A stretch of 64,000 nucleotides of DNA from Erythrocercus mccallii. Taxonomy: Eukaryota; Chordata; Aves; Passeriformes; Dicruridae. Below the pieces are notes generated by a model, which was not told where the DNA came from, did no database searches, and saw only the letters and a list, made by a program, of their open reading frames with translations. Within the stretch, counting starts at the first letter, position 1. Each line of letters begins with the position of its first letter. Both the position numbers and the translations under genes were made by a program. Positions 43,201 to 58,200 of the stretch are shown here, piece after piece. The DNA lies in contig VZRG01000006.1 of assembly GCA_013397435.1 (NCBI GenBank), forward strand, positions 2,238,430-2,302,429. The letters are read 5' to 3'.

Positions 43201-46200
43201 TCATCACTTGGCAGGAGCCAAAGGGCAGTTCTCTTAGGAAATGTTTTGTAAAGAGTTTGAACTGGATGCCCCTACTACTGTATATTTATGGTCAAAATGA
43301 CTAATTTATCAGTTAACAGCAAGAAAATTCTAGGAAACTAGGGAAATTTTATGCTCAGTAAAACCGCAATTGCTGTAATTTAATGGAAAGTACTGGATGG
43401 TGACTGGGACCCTGAGGAGAGGAATATTAGAGAAGATGAAATAAAAAATTTAACAACAAAAATAAACAGCTACCCAAGACTTCATAACCATCTACAGCAC
43501 CCGTCTGCTGAGACCCAGCACTGGGAGCCAAACACTGTCCTCACAAAATCTGGACTTGCTCTCACTGTGAGCCCTAGTATCCACAGAGAGAAGACTTGCA
43601 GCTCCAGTCATAAATGTGCAGAGCAGAGCTTCTGCCTCAACAAGGTCACCAGAGGACAAAGCTGTTAATATGTGGTCATGAGAGAGCTAAGATGATTTGT
43701 GGGTCTGCACACTCAAATGCAGTTTACAAAACACCAAAGCTGTTAGTGGTGTTCTTTCAAAGTGCCTTCATTTAAATTCCTCAACTTTCACATTCCTCTT
43801 GCTGCTGTTGACTCAGGCAAATGCAGCAGAGCTCTCATGGATTCACTGCTTCTAGTGAAGCTCCTCAATAACAAGGATGGCATCAGACCACATCCTCAAA
43901 GTGCTGTTTGCACAAGGGATAACTTGTGGCTATTATGGAGCTAATGTGAGGGTTTTGTGGTAAGTTATTGTCAGATGCTAAGACAGAAAGGACAGACCAC
44001 AGAGCAGAGATGACATTTAAACATGCTGTTTACAAAGTCAGGAGGATGTGTGGCATGCAGGCCATGCATGATCAAGCTGTCAGCTGCTATTACAAGGTAA
44101 GAAGCCCTATGGACCCTCACTGATTTTGCAATGGAAATTCCCATCAGAAAGAGTTTTAAAGACCGAAGATATTAATCAAGCAGTTTATCTTTCAGTTAAG
44201 ATGATCTTAGAGTAGTGCTTTAGTTATGTCAGCTAGTTTCTCCTTCTTACAAGTGATATCCTGCTTTTTATCAATTTTTCAAAGATTAGTAAAGGCAATT
44301 TTTGTGAGACAGATTATAAAACATGCTAGTAAGTGCAAGGTTTAACTAAGGCTTCTTTTAATTTCAATCGTGTACTTTAAAAAAACCCACATTTTATTCC
44401 AAACTCTTTTCATAATTAAAACAAGAAACTATCTCAAACCAACAAACCCTTCCTTTGCAGAATCTAAGTGCTACGCTTCAGTGATGACTTGTGTGACATA
44501 AAGAGATTACAGACTTTCAGGGATGCAAGGTATTAAAAGTAGCAAAAACTTATCACACTTTGGTCATTTAAATACATGGGTGCAGTAGCAATGTAACACA
44601 CAAAGAGACTTGCATTAAAAAAGAGACACCATATTTTTACACATGTAAGTTCTTCTACATCTCTATGGTACCCTTATTCATACAGCAACAGGAGTCTAGC
44701 CTTGTGGCTTTTACAGTGGCTTGACCACGCGTCATTCTCATTGTGAGAGACGATAAAACTGAATTTAACAGATGGGTATTTTTAAGGAATTACTGATCTG
44801 TATTTGAGGCAAAAGCAAAAAAAAGGGCAAGTGTGTTGTAACATCCTAAAGCATTCAGGCTCCACACTGGGGGGCAGACAGCAGAAGTGAAAACTTGGCA
44901 AGGGCAGGCTGGGGACTAAGCCATGGGTGCCCTCCCAGGGGCTGGCACTGAGGGAGGGCCAAATGACAGTGAGAGGAGCACAGCCTCAGTTTGGGGTGCT
45001 CAACACCTCTAGAGTAGTGTGAGTGAGTCCCCGAGTACCTGCCAAGACAATGCCACCACCCCAAGATCCCTCATCTCCTCTGCCTTAAGGGCACAATTCA
45101 GCATGAACATATCTTGGGAATAACATTTTAGCTCCCACAGGAAAGAGAAGGGAGAAAATGTGATCTCTGATGCAATTATCAGTTTCTGAAGCCTTTGTTC
45201 TAAAGAAACAACAATAGTTTTGATTGCCTGTTAAAGACTAATTATATGGTGAAGAAAAGTGAATACAAAAGTTCAGTAAAATTATAGCTTAATACTCAAC
45301 ATAAATTAGATTTCTCACAAAACAATATTTATGATCTATCCACCCTATTTAATTTAAAAGAGGTGATTATTATCTCCTTACAGAAAAACAAGCAAAATTA
45401 ACACCTCTTTTCCATTACTGACTGTGTTTTAAAGTTATTGTATATCTATCAACACAATTAATTTTAAGTTTATTTACTTGTCCCTCTGAGAGAGTAATTG
45501 GGCACCTGAGAAAGCTAGTGTCCATCACAGAACAGAAAGTGAGGCTTGCAGCACATTGTCTCCATTTAGGAATACTTCAATCTCAATTTTCTCTAGTTCT
45601 TAAAGGTAATGAGAGTTCCAGCTAAGAGCCTGTTTTTTCCTCTCTCAGTCATTTATCTGAAGTTTTTGACACTGATGTTTGGAAATGAAAATACTAGAAA
45701 GCCTGTGCCTTAACTGTGTAACCTACATCTTTAGAGCTCTGGATGAGTGACAAGAACTAAATACCAGAGCCTTTATGCTAAGAAGTGATGTATTAGGGGA
45801 GGCAGTGGAGCGTGGAGGCACAGAAGACAAAAGATGTTTCTGATTTGGGGTGTTACAGACTTTTAGCATATAGAGCCATGCTACAAGCCTGCCTTTTGTA
45901 AGCTCTGAAGATTCACAGGTGGAGCACAAGTCCCTGGAGATGCTGAAGCAGTTGATGGCAGTTGATCCTAGAAGTCAGAAACCAAAACCTGTTCCTCCAT
46001 TAATGTGATTTTCTCAGGCCTTTCTGAATGCTTAGAGATGTGTGTTTATGCCTTGGTGGAATATTCTTCCTCTTTTCCATCTGGAAATTAAGGGTACAAG
46101 AAGATGTCCTGAAGGCTGAGGGAACAGCTGCAGCCAAACTCCTGACACAGCACTTTGCAGGAGGTAAATACCTGGCTGGGTGTGAGGAATAGTTGGGGAT

Positions 46201-49200
46201 TAATATGGCAAACATGCTCCATTGTAGGGATAATGGGACAACCCTCAGCAGTACAACTGGCAAAAGCTGAATAGCACCAGCTTGACAAGCATACCTTCAG
46301 CCTCTATCTCCTGAAGCTAAATTCTTAATATTTCTGTCAGCTCCATGCAGTGCACAACCGTATCTCCAGAACCATTTGCCCACAGAAATATTACTTCTCT
46401 CTGCCTAAATAGTGAACAAATATGTCCTTTGCATCAAAAATAATCTATTTTGAAAACAGGAAGAAAATCTCCAAATTTTGTACTGCCAGGTTCAATTTAA
46501 AGTGTGTGGAAGAGGTTGTGTAGGTGTAAGAAAACCCCTCCTCCTGACTGTCACATGAAAAACTGGACAGGACTCTACCATAGTCTCAACTCCCAGCAAG
46601 GCATGTTCATTTGGAAATGATCATCATTTCCCAAGGAGTCATCCAGTAGACAACTCTCCTGCAGCAATTTCCTAACCTGATCTCCTGTAACTTAATTTCT
46701 TTGTTAAATCCTTTTGATTTGACTAAAGAACTGAGGTAATTTTGTCAAACTACAAGAAACATTTTTTTGGTATAATGAACTTTTACAGCTTGTGTAAAGC
46801 AACTTGACACAAAATCCATTAAAGTAGGATTAATGAGGGACGGCAGCAAAGACTGAGAGGCAAGGGCTGGATGAATGACTGGCTTTAGCTCATGCGTCAG
46901 TGTAGTACAGGAACACAAAATGCAATATGGCATCTGTAAGAGGAATCAAAACCCCTTAGCATAACCTGAGGTATTCAGTGCGATAGCATCAGTTATGACA
47001 ACCTCTTTCAGTAGTCATGTGAGAACTATGTGTTTCCAACTTAATCTAGCTTCAGTCAACATAAGGTATTAATGGGGTTTTACACAACTGAAATAATGTA
47101 CTCATTTACTGTTGATGTGAAACTTAGTTCTGTTCATTAAAAAAGAAGAAAAAAGTATTTGATAGCACAGGTGAGATGAAAACTGTGAAGTTGCTTCAGG
47201 TAGAAAAGTTTTGCAACAGTACCTGAACTGTCAGAAAGCTTTTCTTCTCAAGCATCCATTTATATTTTAATTCTGTACAAATAAATATTTTTATTAAATT
47301 TATTACTATTACTATTTTTATTTTTATTATTTTTATTTTTATTATTATTATTATTCACTGACAGCACTTCAGAAATATTTGATGTAATTTCTGTGACTTT
47401 TAAGAATGAAAGTTTCATTGTATCAGACTCTAAATTTTTTTTTTTTTTAAATGCAGTGAGGGAGGACTGCAGTGTGCTTGCTTGTGATACATAAATCACA
47501 GGGAGAGGAATTGGCAGAAAGTTTAATAGAAGTATTGAAAAAGTAATAAAAAAAGAAATTCAGCAAAAATATATAGGCCCTGTAATAAATGGGAAACTGG
47601 ATTTTTTTTTTAAAGAATGCTTTCTACCAACAGGTCTGACACAAAATATTGAAGCTGACACTATGTCAAACATGGAACAGAACTGAGTATTAATGATGAC
47701 AACCCATTTACACAATTTTGTGAAAAAGCTGGTGACTCACAAGTCCATGTAAAATACCACATAGAAAGGTTTTGTACCCTCCTCTCCCATGGAGCTTTTT
47801 TCTGCTCTTATGGAAGTTGCTTTAGAGAAACAGGAGAACAAGACATAGAGACTGAAGGAGTGGGTAACTGAAGAGAGCTGTGCCCCATGACTACCAAATT
47901 TTACAGTGTGACAAATGTTATTACAGAGCTCAGGAAATATGAATAATCTCACTGACATCAGCGGAACACTTCTGACTTACAAGGATATTGAATTTTGCTC
48001 AAACAGCAGTAAAAGAATCAATAAACACCAATCCTCAGATTTGTGGCAATATTCACAGATATATTATCACTGAATGCTTGCAACTATTTCATAAAACCTG
48101 TGCAGTGAAAGGGAAAAATATGTAATGCTTCAAAGTCTTCAAAGTAACTTTTCTTCTTTTTCTGAATGATCATCTATAAAAGAACTGAAAGGTTATCTTG
48201 TTTCTGCTTATACCAAATTCTCTAACAAAATCTTCCTACAAATCTTGCTATACTTATCTGAACAGAAATCTTTAAAGTCTGCTAAAAGGAAATTAAATTT
48301 ATATACATAAAGCTATGTTAAAAATACTTTTTTCCATAATCCAGGAACCTAATAAAAACACAGGCCAGCTTATCACTTTAAAAGGTAAATCAGACAGGGA
48401 ACTATTTTGTCTTCATTTACTCAGTGTGTTTGTGGCAGTTCTAAGTGCTCTGGAACATCAAATTCTGCCGGATGTTGTATAATAAATGGCAGTCTCAGAG
48501 ATTTCCAGTTTAACCCTTGCCTTTGAAAGAGGTAATTTTCCCTGGTAATACTACAAGGCAGTTCACCTAACTAAGAGAAACATTCAGCCTATAGACACCA
48601 GTGATACAGTGATTCAAGAACAGAGGGAAAAAGAGTTAAAGGCTTATCAGGCTCAGTTTTGGTGGGTCACTCTCAACAGTTTTTTGGACAACACTGCTAA
48701 ATTTCGGACTGATATTGAGATTCTTAAAAGAAATGTTATCACATTTCAATAACACTGTATGTTATCTGTACACCAGCACACCATCTGTGGCATTCACTGT
48801 TTCTGACTATCAACTGTTAGCTAGGGATCACCTTCATACTTTGACCTCTTAGATGTTACTACACACTTTACCGTATCTTTTTATTTTTTTACCATATGGT
48901 ATGTAAAAGCATTTAGCTACATGTTTAAAAAATCAAATTTAACAGCCACCTTTTAAAACAGATTAATTTATACAAGCCCATGGAATCCAATGCAATAGCA
49001 AGGGATGGGATATCTCTGACACCACTTTGCTAACTAAAAGCTTGGACATTGAAGCCTGAAATAAGTACTATGAGGATTCTAAAGATCAAGGGGGAAAGAA
49101 GCATCACTTCAGCAATGCAGCAAAACGGGAAGTTCAGGATCTATTTCACAATCAAAATTTAAAGGCATCAAATGAGGAACCAGTTGTCAAACATTTTGTG

Positions 49201-52200
49201 TGTCTGTGATCTCTCCATCATATCTGATAACTGAAATTCATCTTTATTTTCTATTATTTAGTCCAACATGCTGCCTTTACAAGTGAAAAGTATCCATTTG
49301 TCTCTCCCATTTGTCCTTTTCTCTTCCTGTTCCTCTTCCTTACACGACAGCCATGAATGAGGCTCTGTGGCCTAAATGATGCTGTTGGTGACATCAGTTT
49401 CACCCTTTTGTTTTGCAGCCTGACAGACCCTGAGGAGGAACACGTGCCTGAAGTGGGACTGAACAGTTTCTATCCTGGAAACATGGGTTTGAGAAGTAAA
49501 TGGAGAAAAAAAATCTGAATGTTTGTGCTTCAATTAAACCTCTGCAAATATTGAAATGTAATCTGAAGGGAAATTACACATCATATTAAATACAGAGTTT
49601 TCTAATTAGGTGTTTCCTCTGCTCCTCTTCAAAGGCTACAGAAATATTAAGATGTCCACAGTTACAGCACAAAGAGGTCTTCAAGATACAACATTTGATA
49701 TATCACACTTTCAGAAATAATGAAACTTCTGCAAGGAATTAACAGATGTGAATTTAACCACAACAGATGTTCTATCTACATTTCTTGATCTTACACAGTC
49801 TTTGTGTTATCACAAAGCCCTGTGATAGGCTCAGCCCTGCTCTAGAAAAATCCACAGCCACAACTCTGCTAAATACAGGAGTTGAAACAATATCCTCGAT
49901 AATGGAGTTAATATTAGCTTTGCCATTCTTTGCCAGTGTGACTCTTGAATTGTTCTTGAACTACCTGAATGTGCTACCAATGTTTTAAATTCATCAACGT
50001 TTCCACTTTATTGTAAAAATAGGCTTTTAATACTACACAGAAATTAGCAATCTAGTACCAGCCATCAGTTTGATATCAGCCGTGACATTATTTAATTTTC
50101 AGAATCACAGAGGTTAAAGCTCACTGAACTATAAACAGTTGAAAACATGGAGTGTAATCCCAAGGCACAGCTCTGCACAAGCTGTAATTTAAATCATATT
50201 GCATGCTAAGCTGAAAAGGCAGTGCAGGTCCCAAAGGGCATGAATAAATCTGCAGTCACTGATTTGCCACACACATTTGTGTTGGGATCCTGTAACTGTG
50301 CAAATGTGATGTCTTCCTTTAGAGCAGAGGACCTGTCATCTACTGAGATTTGTAATTAAATAACCCAAAGAACAAAAGCAATTACTCAGCCCTGCAAATA
50401 TTCAGGCTGAAATGTGTGCGATTTCATGAACAAAGAGAAGGGGAAGTTCCGGAGACAGAGAGAAAGGGAGGCTTTGAGTCTGCAATAATTCATCTGTGTC
50501 TAGTGCTGGTGGAGGCTTTAATGTATAGAACAGGTATTCACATACCTGGCCTACTTTGAACTAATAATTCCGTCATCACAGACTCCACTGTGAAGTGCAT
50601 GTTTCTCCAGCTAAAGAGCCAATTATGCTTCCAGCTGGCTCCATGCCACCTCAGGTGTCGGCTTTGAGCAATCAGTTGTGTTAATTGCAAGCAACACTAA
50701 ATGCCTTTTGGGACAAGCAATTCACGGTTCAGGAATGTTAGTGTGAAGGGGGTAGGTTCAGCCCCATTACCAAGAACAAATCACAGAGTAGGTCGCAGGC
50801 TAAGAGTTGGAATTTTATGGAATGGGGGAAAGAGGTGGGAACAGACTGAGGGGCTGTATCCTCACATCATTAACTCTGCTGGGCATCTCAGTTAATTGAT
50901 GGGGTGGGGGCTATGTGGTGGACTGTGCGGAGCCCTTCATATTTCCAGCTTGGCAGCTCTATCCTCCCATTCTCTTGGGCCTGCCAGGCATTCTGATCCA
51001 GGCCAACAGGGCTAAGACATTGGTTCAAAAGACGTTACCTCAACTGTCCATGAACATGGGCTCCTTCACAATAGTTGGTATTATTTTTTTTCTATTTATC
51101 GTAGCGGGAAAGCAATAGTTTTAAATATGCATAGGGATTGTTTGATATAAAGAAAATATTACAAGGGTGATAGTAACATGGAATGCCAAAAACAGATGCT
51201 GAAGGGCAAACATATATAAAAAAGTTGTCATTGAAGGAATGAAGACTAACAATGAAATGAAATGAGCACAATAATGAGTAGAAATCAGATCTTGGCTGCA
51301 TAGTGGTCATTGTAATGTATTATCAGCTACACATGTGGGCTGTATTTTTTAGTATCTATCTTTTGACTCACTACCTTGATAACAAGCTTTAGCTAGTCAT
51401 TTATTCATAAGCATGGATTTCTAATATATTTGCCCATGAGCCTCCACAACAGCACTATTGAAAAGAAGAACCCTGCCCAAACGTTAGAGGTGATGAATGG
51501 GAAGCTTGGATTGATTCATTAAAGGGAGTCAGTGTGTGGTGGGGAGTGGGAGGAACTGGTACAAACCTCAGTCTGCAGGTGCTTAGAAACAGCATGCAGG
51601 CTCAGGAAGTCTCTCTAATACCCTTTAGAGGCTCAATCCCTGGTGTCCCACACGGATGTACAAAGAAAACTTTTTAAAACAAAGCCATCTTATTTCTCCC
51701 TTTAACACAGACTAAAACATTGCCAAACACTTTTGCATCTGAAGCTGTGAATTTCATTAAATTCAATGCAAGTCGCTCAGCACTCTCTATTTTTGTGTGC
51801 CTGAAACCTTTAATTCTTTCCCCACCGCCCTGCGGCCAGCGTGCTCCAGTCACATCACACTTAACCTTTGCCTTGGCTTCTCAAAAAAGAATTTGTTTCA
51901 CTCTATTCACGGCTTCAACAGTTTGGCAAACTGCACTCGAGCACTGCGCTGGGCCTTTATATTGAACACACTAATCTGATTGTTTTTCCACTCTACAAAC
52001 TTTGGGTCAACAATCAAGCTGCTGCCAGAAACTAATTAATTTGCAAACAGGCCCCATTTTCACAGGGGGAGAGCTTTTGAAACCTATGTCAGCAGAGCTG
52101 GTCACACCATGGTGACATGCATTGTCATGGCATCCACTTTTCTGGGTAATTCTCCTCACTAATTTTTCACCACACACATGAACTCAAATTACGCAGTCAA

Positions 52201-55200
52201 CAGTAAATCTCTATTGAATGCCCACCAAACTCTGAACGTGGTGGCCTGAGAAGAGGAAATTGGTATTGACAAGGTCAACACTCATTAAATTGATGACTAG
52301 TGCAGAAGGAAAAAAAACCCCAAAACAACGTAAGAATGCAGAAAGAAAATTCGGATGTATGTCATATCCCAATAAAGGGGGCTGTAACGGACCCACTCTT
52401 CCTTTGTTTAAATCAATTAGTATTCTGGTGTGTGACTCCTACAAACAGATTTCTGCTTAACTCTTCTGAAAAACTGGTTAGTGACTTTTGTGGGCAAGAA
52501 AGGAAGCACAATTTGGTAGTTAAAAGTCACTGGTTTTCAAGCATCAGAGCTGTGATGAGCTCTCACAGACATCATGGGAAACCTACTTGAATTTGCAAGG
52601 TCTGTAACACAGAGGCTTTGTCTTTGGAATCCTTCCACCTAATCTGAGCTTTCCTTTTGTTTAAGCTGATTTGGATCTCTGCAAAAATGATAATTACAAA
52701 AAAGCCTGGTGTTTTGTAATTTAAAGTGGGTTCTATACCAAAAGCAAAGCAAAATGCAAACTTAGAACCTTAACACTACACCTTTTTTGGATAAATGACT
52801 CATTTTCCTGCTTAGATTCATCTCCAGGGAAAAGGGAGAGTCATCCTATGAACTGATGCCATGTGGGTAACAGATAGATAGATAGATAAATATATAGATA
52901 GAAATTATCTTTTTAATCATACATTAACTGAAAGTAGTTCAGAAAGCTTTCTAGTAGAGGTTATTGCCACTGCTTGAATAATACACTGTTTGTCACCTTA
53001 AGTGGGCAGACCATCACTTTACAAAGCCATCCACTGCCAAGTCCCTAAGTTATCCATTGAAACAAATCCATAGAAAAGTATAAAAGTTTTTTAGAGGAGA
53101 TATAATATCACAAGGACTATTGATAATCAGAAAATTGCAGGTGTTTTTTATCAGTGTGAGAAGGGTACAGAGCTCTACTCCTCCAAATGAATGCAGTGCG
53201 GGAGTGTGCTCATGCAGATGAATTTTTACACAGCTCCTGCAGCTGAAAGAAGCAGATGAGACTTGGATTTATTTTTATAAAGGATGACTATAGAAAGCAA
53301 CTCACCTGCATCATCAAATTTGAACACCTAAATGAGATCACCAGTTTTGCCCAGTACAGAAGTACATTGATTTGTCCACATGCAGCATCTACCAGGAGCT
53401 TGTTCTGCCTCCTTCATCCAACTGCCTTCCAGAGAAGGTGATGGGAATGGCTGCACTCTCAGATCTCACCCCAACATGAGACTCATCAGGGTTTACCGGG
53501 TTGATAGATTGACTTTTCAATTCACAATTAAAATAAAAACCATAAAATTTAGCAGTTTGGAGGCACACCACCAATAGACTAATTCAGTGCACAAGAGTGA
53601 GTGCAGATCTCAAACTGGCCATCACTGGCAAGTCTCTCTTTAGAAAGACTATGCAGCAGAAAAACTTCTCTGGTCTCCAGTGGAAACAGTGAACACAGAA
53701 CTCTAAGATCTATCATTATTTTTGATCTTATATGCACTATAAAGGGAGTCACAGAATGAATGAATTGCAGCAAAACATTGCTTCTAATCTATGCTCACAG
53801 CAATTTTTTTGGTGTGGATAGTAAGGCTGACCAAGTAAAAACCCATAAATGAGTCCATGGTTAACCATGTAATATACACATATCCTAAGTCAGGTCCCTG
53901 GACTAACTTGTATCCTTGTATGCATTCCTGGAGCATACTGTGGCTATAGCTCAGACCAATATGTTTACTGATGCAAGTCTTCCTGCTCCAGGTCATATTC
54001 TCTACAGGAAGCCTTCAAAATGTGCAGTCATACCAGGAGAATTCTGTCTGCTGCTTCATGTTTCCTATCTGCTTTTCCACTCCAACCTTGAAACCTGCCC
54101 TTTGGCCATTTTTACCACATTTTCAACCTAAACAGAACAAAATACCATCCACAGCACTGATATTTACCTAATACCTAATCCTAGGGGGCATGGGAGGGAT
54201 AGAGCATGACATGATCTGTGTCGTAGAACGATTTCAAATAATTTCATTTAGGCCACTTGATGGGAAGATTTTATTATTTCTGGTTGTCTTCTCCTACCAT
54301 CTTCATGACCTTTCTCATATCCCTCAAAACTTTTAAGCACATTCTCTAATGGTCTTTGACTTCTGAACCAAATGCTTCTCTTACTTCATATAAAGATACA
54401 GGGAACAGTTATCAGATAGGTTCAACTGAGTCAACTGGTTCAAATACATGAGTATCTTCTGGGCAAGTATTCAGCAGGGCCTTTGGCTTCCTGACCTGTA
54501 ATCGTTTAAGATTAGTGACAGGACAAATGTCAAGTAATAAGAAAGAGCCACTTATTTTCTGATTTCAGAAAATGTTTCTTCCAAGAAAAAAAAAAAATAA
54601 TGGGTTGTAACAAAAAATGTATGTAGAAAAAGCTTGTTAGATTGTGATGAGAAAAACAACTTAAAATTCATACTCAGTCTCTGAAATATGGATCTACAGA
54701 CTTAAGGGGAAAAAAAATTGTAAATTGAGTTTGTGTGCCATTCTGTTCACAGTATATGCCACCGTCACCATAGTTTCTGAGCACTTCCTAGCACTGTTAG
54801 GTGACATTAGCATTTGTCACACATGGAATTTATCACTGTGAAATTATTTATTACTGTTCTTAGCAATGAAGATAGTGGGAATGGGGGGTGGGAGGACTTA
54901 TTGAGTGAGAAATGAGACTTGCATATATGGACATATTTTGTTCCCCAAGGGTTGGAGTTGTTCATGCTTCTGTAAGCTATGGGGGGAAGGCGTGGAACTC
55001 AGTCCACACTACAGCCTGCATGATAGGATGTATCAGCTGTTCAAATACAGAAATGCATATTTAAAATGCAAGAAATCCTTTCACAGGAAAGTTAACACCA
55101 AAAGAACAACAACAAAAAAATTACATACACAAAAATTCCTTCGCTCTTTTCACTCATAAGGTTGTTTAAATATGTCCTTGTAAATTCATGGTAATGCAGA

Positions 55201-58200
55201 CCTGGAAGAGACTTCTTAGTCTACTCACTGTAGTCTCTTGGGATGTCAGGCAAGTGTGCTATACAACAACACAGGAAATATTACCTGAGTTCCTCTTAAA
55301 ACCAGCTAGGCTGCCTCACTGACCACTTCTATTGGACAGATTTTTTTAATTTCATTCCCATCATAATTTAAGACTTCTAATTTGAAGACTAAATAAATTC
55401 ATACGCAGTTCACACTTTTTTAAATTGTCCTCTGTTTAAATAGCTCTTCTCTTGATGGAGAGTTTCTGTATTTGTACCATCTATCAGCTCCTTTCTCCAA
55501 TAAGATCTTAGATGTATTTTATGAAAGAACCTCAGGTACCAGTATGATTGGGTTCTGTGGCCCCTTTCCACAGCTGATACTTGTATTTTATTGCATGCTG
55601 TATATCTGGATTGAGGATGTGTAGGAGGTGAGCCGGAAAATGGGAAATTAGGAAGGCGTTTAGGGACAAGGGAGTGGCACAGCAGAGGGGGCCATCAGTG
55701 GCAATGTATAGGTAGGAAAAGGGTTTGCTGTGGTTGACCAAAGACTAATTATAGGTTCAGGGATCAGAATATGTACACACTCAAGTCTCAGCAAGATCAA
55801 TTAATTTCTAACATTTTGACACATTTAATGCATTTTATTAGAGAGGTAAAAGTCTTGTAAAATATCTGCAATCTTTTCTTTCTGTTGCCATGCATTAGTT
55901 TACCGTGCAATACATATATACTCAAAATCACGTGTGTGTAATGACAGTGCTGGGACATTCAACAAAATGTTATAAGTGGAAACAACACAAAGTGATGTCT
56001 ACAGTTCTGTTTGAATACCAGCTGAGTATCTCAGGTCCATGTTTCCTGCTTTGGACCCTGTTAAATTTAAGAGGTATTTTCTTTTTTATTGAACAGTCGC
56101 TCAGCTTCTATAATTCTCAGCTGTTTATGTAACCGTAAAGTAAAGATTACCAAGGACAATAACCTCAGGGGACTAAGCACAGTTACTACTCCACTTTAAA
56201 AATTAAGCCATGGAAAGTATGCTAAAATAATATCATAGAGTGGTTTAAACCCATAAAAAGCAAGGAAATTCCAAGCCAAGTCTGGAAATCCAGACTGACA
56301 ATCTCTCTTAACCCCAGGTCTAGTAAAGAGGGTGAGTGAGGCCAGTATTTCTGGGGTGCAAACCAGATTCATAATACTATCCTAATGCAGCTTTTGTGAT
56401 TTCATTTCCTTTCAGATTTTGCTCAGCCCAATCCTGATTTGCTTTTAAAATAAATGTTTATGGTTATTAATTTTACAAAATGTTAACAATTTAAGGCCAG
56501 ATCCCCTGTGCTCAAGTCAGAGAAGATGAGAACAGCTTTAAGCTCTCTCCTTCCACTCCTCTAATCTTCAGCTTGAAAACTGCCTTGGGTGCATTGCCTT
56601 TGCATTGCTCAGCATTTGCTCTGGTAGACTGCACTGCCAATTCTGCCTTTTTGCCTCCAGCCATGCCCTCAGCCCTTGCAGGAAGGCAGTGGGGATGGTG
56701 TACAGCAAACGCTGCCTGCTGTGCAGCAGGGAACTCCCTGGCACCAGGAGAAGCTGCTCCCACCTGCTCAGGCCTCTACTCATCTTTTGTTTTTAACTTC
56801 TACAGCAGTTAATGAAAGCAAGACATGATCCATGCTTCTTCAAAATAATTTTATGCCTCTGAACTATGAGAGGCAATGGCACATTTAAAGGGAATCGTGT
56901 ACTTGCTGATAGGCAAGGCTTTGTAATATATATGTGTAACATCAAGGCCGTTGCTCCTTATAGTAAAGCTGTACAGAAGATTTTTTTCAACTTCCAAATT
57001 TTTTTTTCTGAGAGTTCAGAACAATTCTTGACCCTCACTGGGACTGAGTAAGATTGCCAAAGCTTCTTTTGTGCAGAGAAAACCCCATGCACGTACCAGA
57101 GGAGCCAGTAATGTGTGCATGAACATGGCTTATAACAAAGCATGTGATTCAGTCTGGGGCACTGAACTGCAGCTTTTCATGTCCAAGATGACTTCCTTAA
57201 GCACCAGCTTATTTTACTGTGTTTTTGCAAATGCCTCCTTGTCACATCTGGCCAACTTTGTATCAATAATTAAATATACACTGCTACAGTGACTGATGTA
57301 TAGTTCCCTAGCTTCTAGATGAATGCCCTGACTACATGGCTACAGAATCAGTCTCCCTTGTTTTATTTGGCTTGGTGACTGTTTAATTATTTATACAAAA
57401 TGAAAGTTTTAGAAGCCTGTGAGTATTTAATATGTCTAAGAGTCTTAAGAAGTCTTTAAGAGCTGCTGGTCAGCACCTTCCCTTGGGCTAGGCACAGTTC
57501 TCTTCCCCAAAAAACATACAATTTCTGTAAGAAGGTTGGGCTTCTCCAGAATGTGACTGTGTGATCGCTGTAGTAACTCTGTGTCCCTGCTTAAATCCCA
57601 AAAAATTAATCACTCTGTGTAATGTTGTTCTACTTCTATGCCAGTTCAGGGCAAGACAATTTCTGGGAAAAGTTTTCAAGCTCTTCACGTGCAACTGTCT
57701 TCTCCTCTCCATTTTTGGTACCAAACAGCTGTGTTTTCTGCACCCTGTCAGCTCTGACCTTAGCCTTAGTATGGAAAAAGCAGTTTAGCTCCTGCTCTGA
57801 CTGAAGTAAACACTAGCAAGGTCTTAGAACTGGATGCCTCACCTCTTAACTGTTAAACTCTACAGAGATGAAAATTTGTCTCTAAGTTTGATCAGAACTG
57901 TTCTGCAGCTTTCAGTATATGGCCCTTAGAATATTGTTTTTTCACCTGAGGCTAAGAACACTGTAAAAAGAACTAGGAAAGCAAACTCACCACTACACAG
58001 ATATCAGTCTACTAAAAAACTTATAAAGGTTGCAAAATAAAGGTTCAAAAATAGTTTGTATAGATCTTTAAGAAAGCCGTGAACACCTCATTCTTCAGTG
58101 ACAGCTTGTTTCATTGGAAATAGAACCACTTTAAAGATGTGAAAACACAGAGCTTCTTTTATAATTATATTTTAAGAAGAAAAATGACAGATTAAAACCA

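Noticed and set aside
47260..47499. Asn/Lys-rich minus-strand open frame
   Set aside because: It is the translation of an ATT/TTTTTA microsatellite.
49405..49500. Exon-like sequence on the plus strand (TTTTGTTTTGCAG followed by an open GC-richer stretch)
   Set aside because: Only an acceptor-like motif is present; no partner exon, donor or recognisable protein was found.
56512..56812. Overlapping open frames on both strands in a GC-richer patch
   Set aside because: Frames open on both strands at once reflect base composition; no domain or family resemblance.
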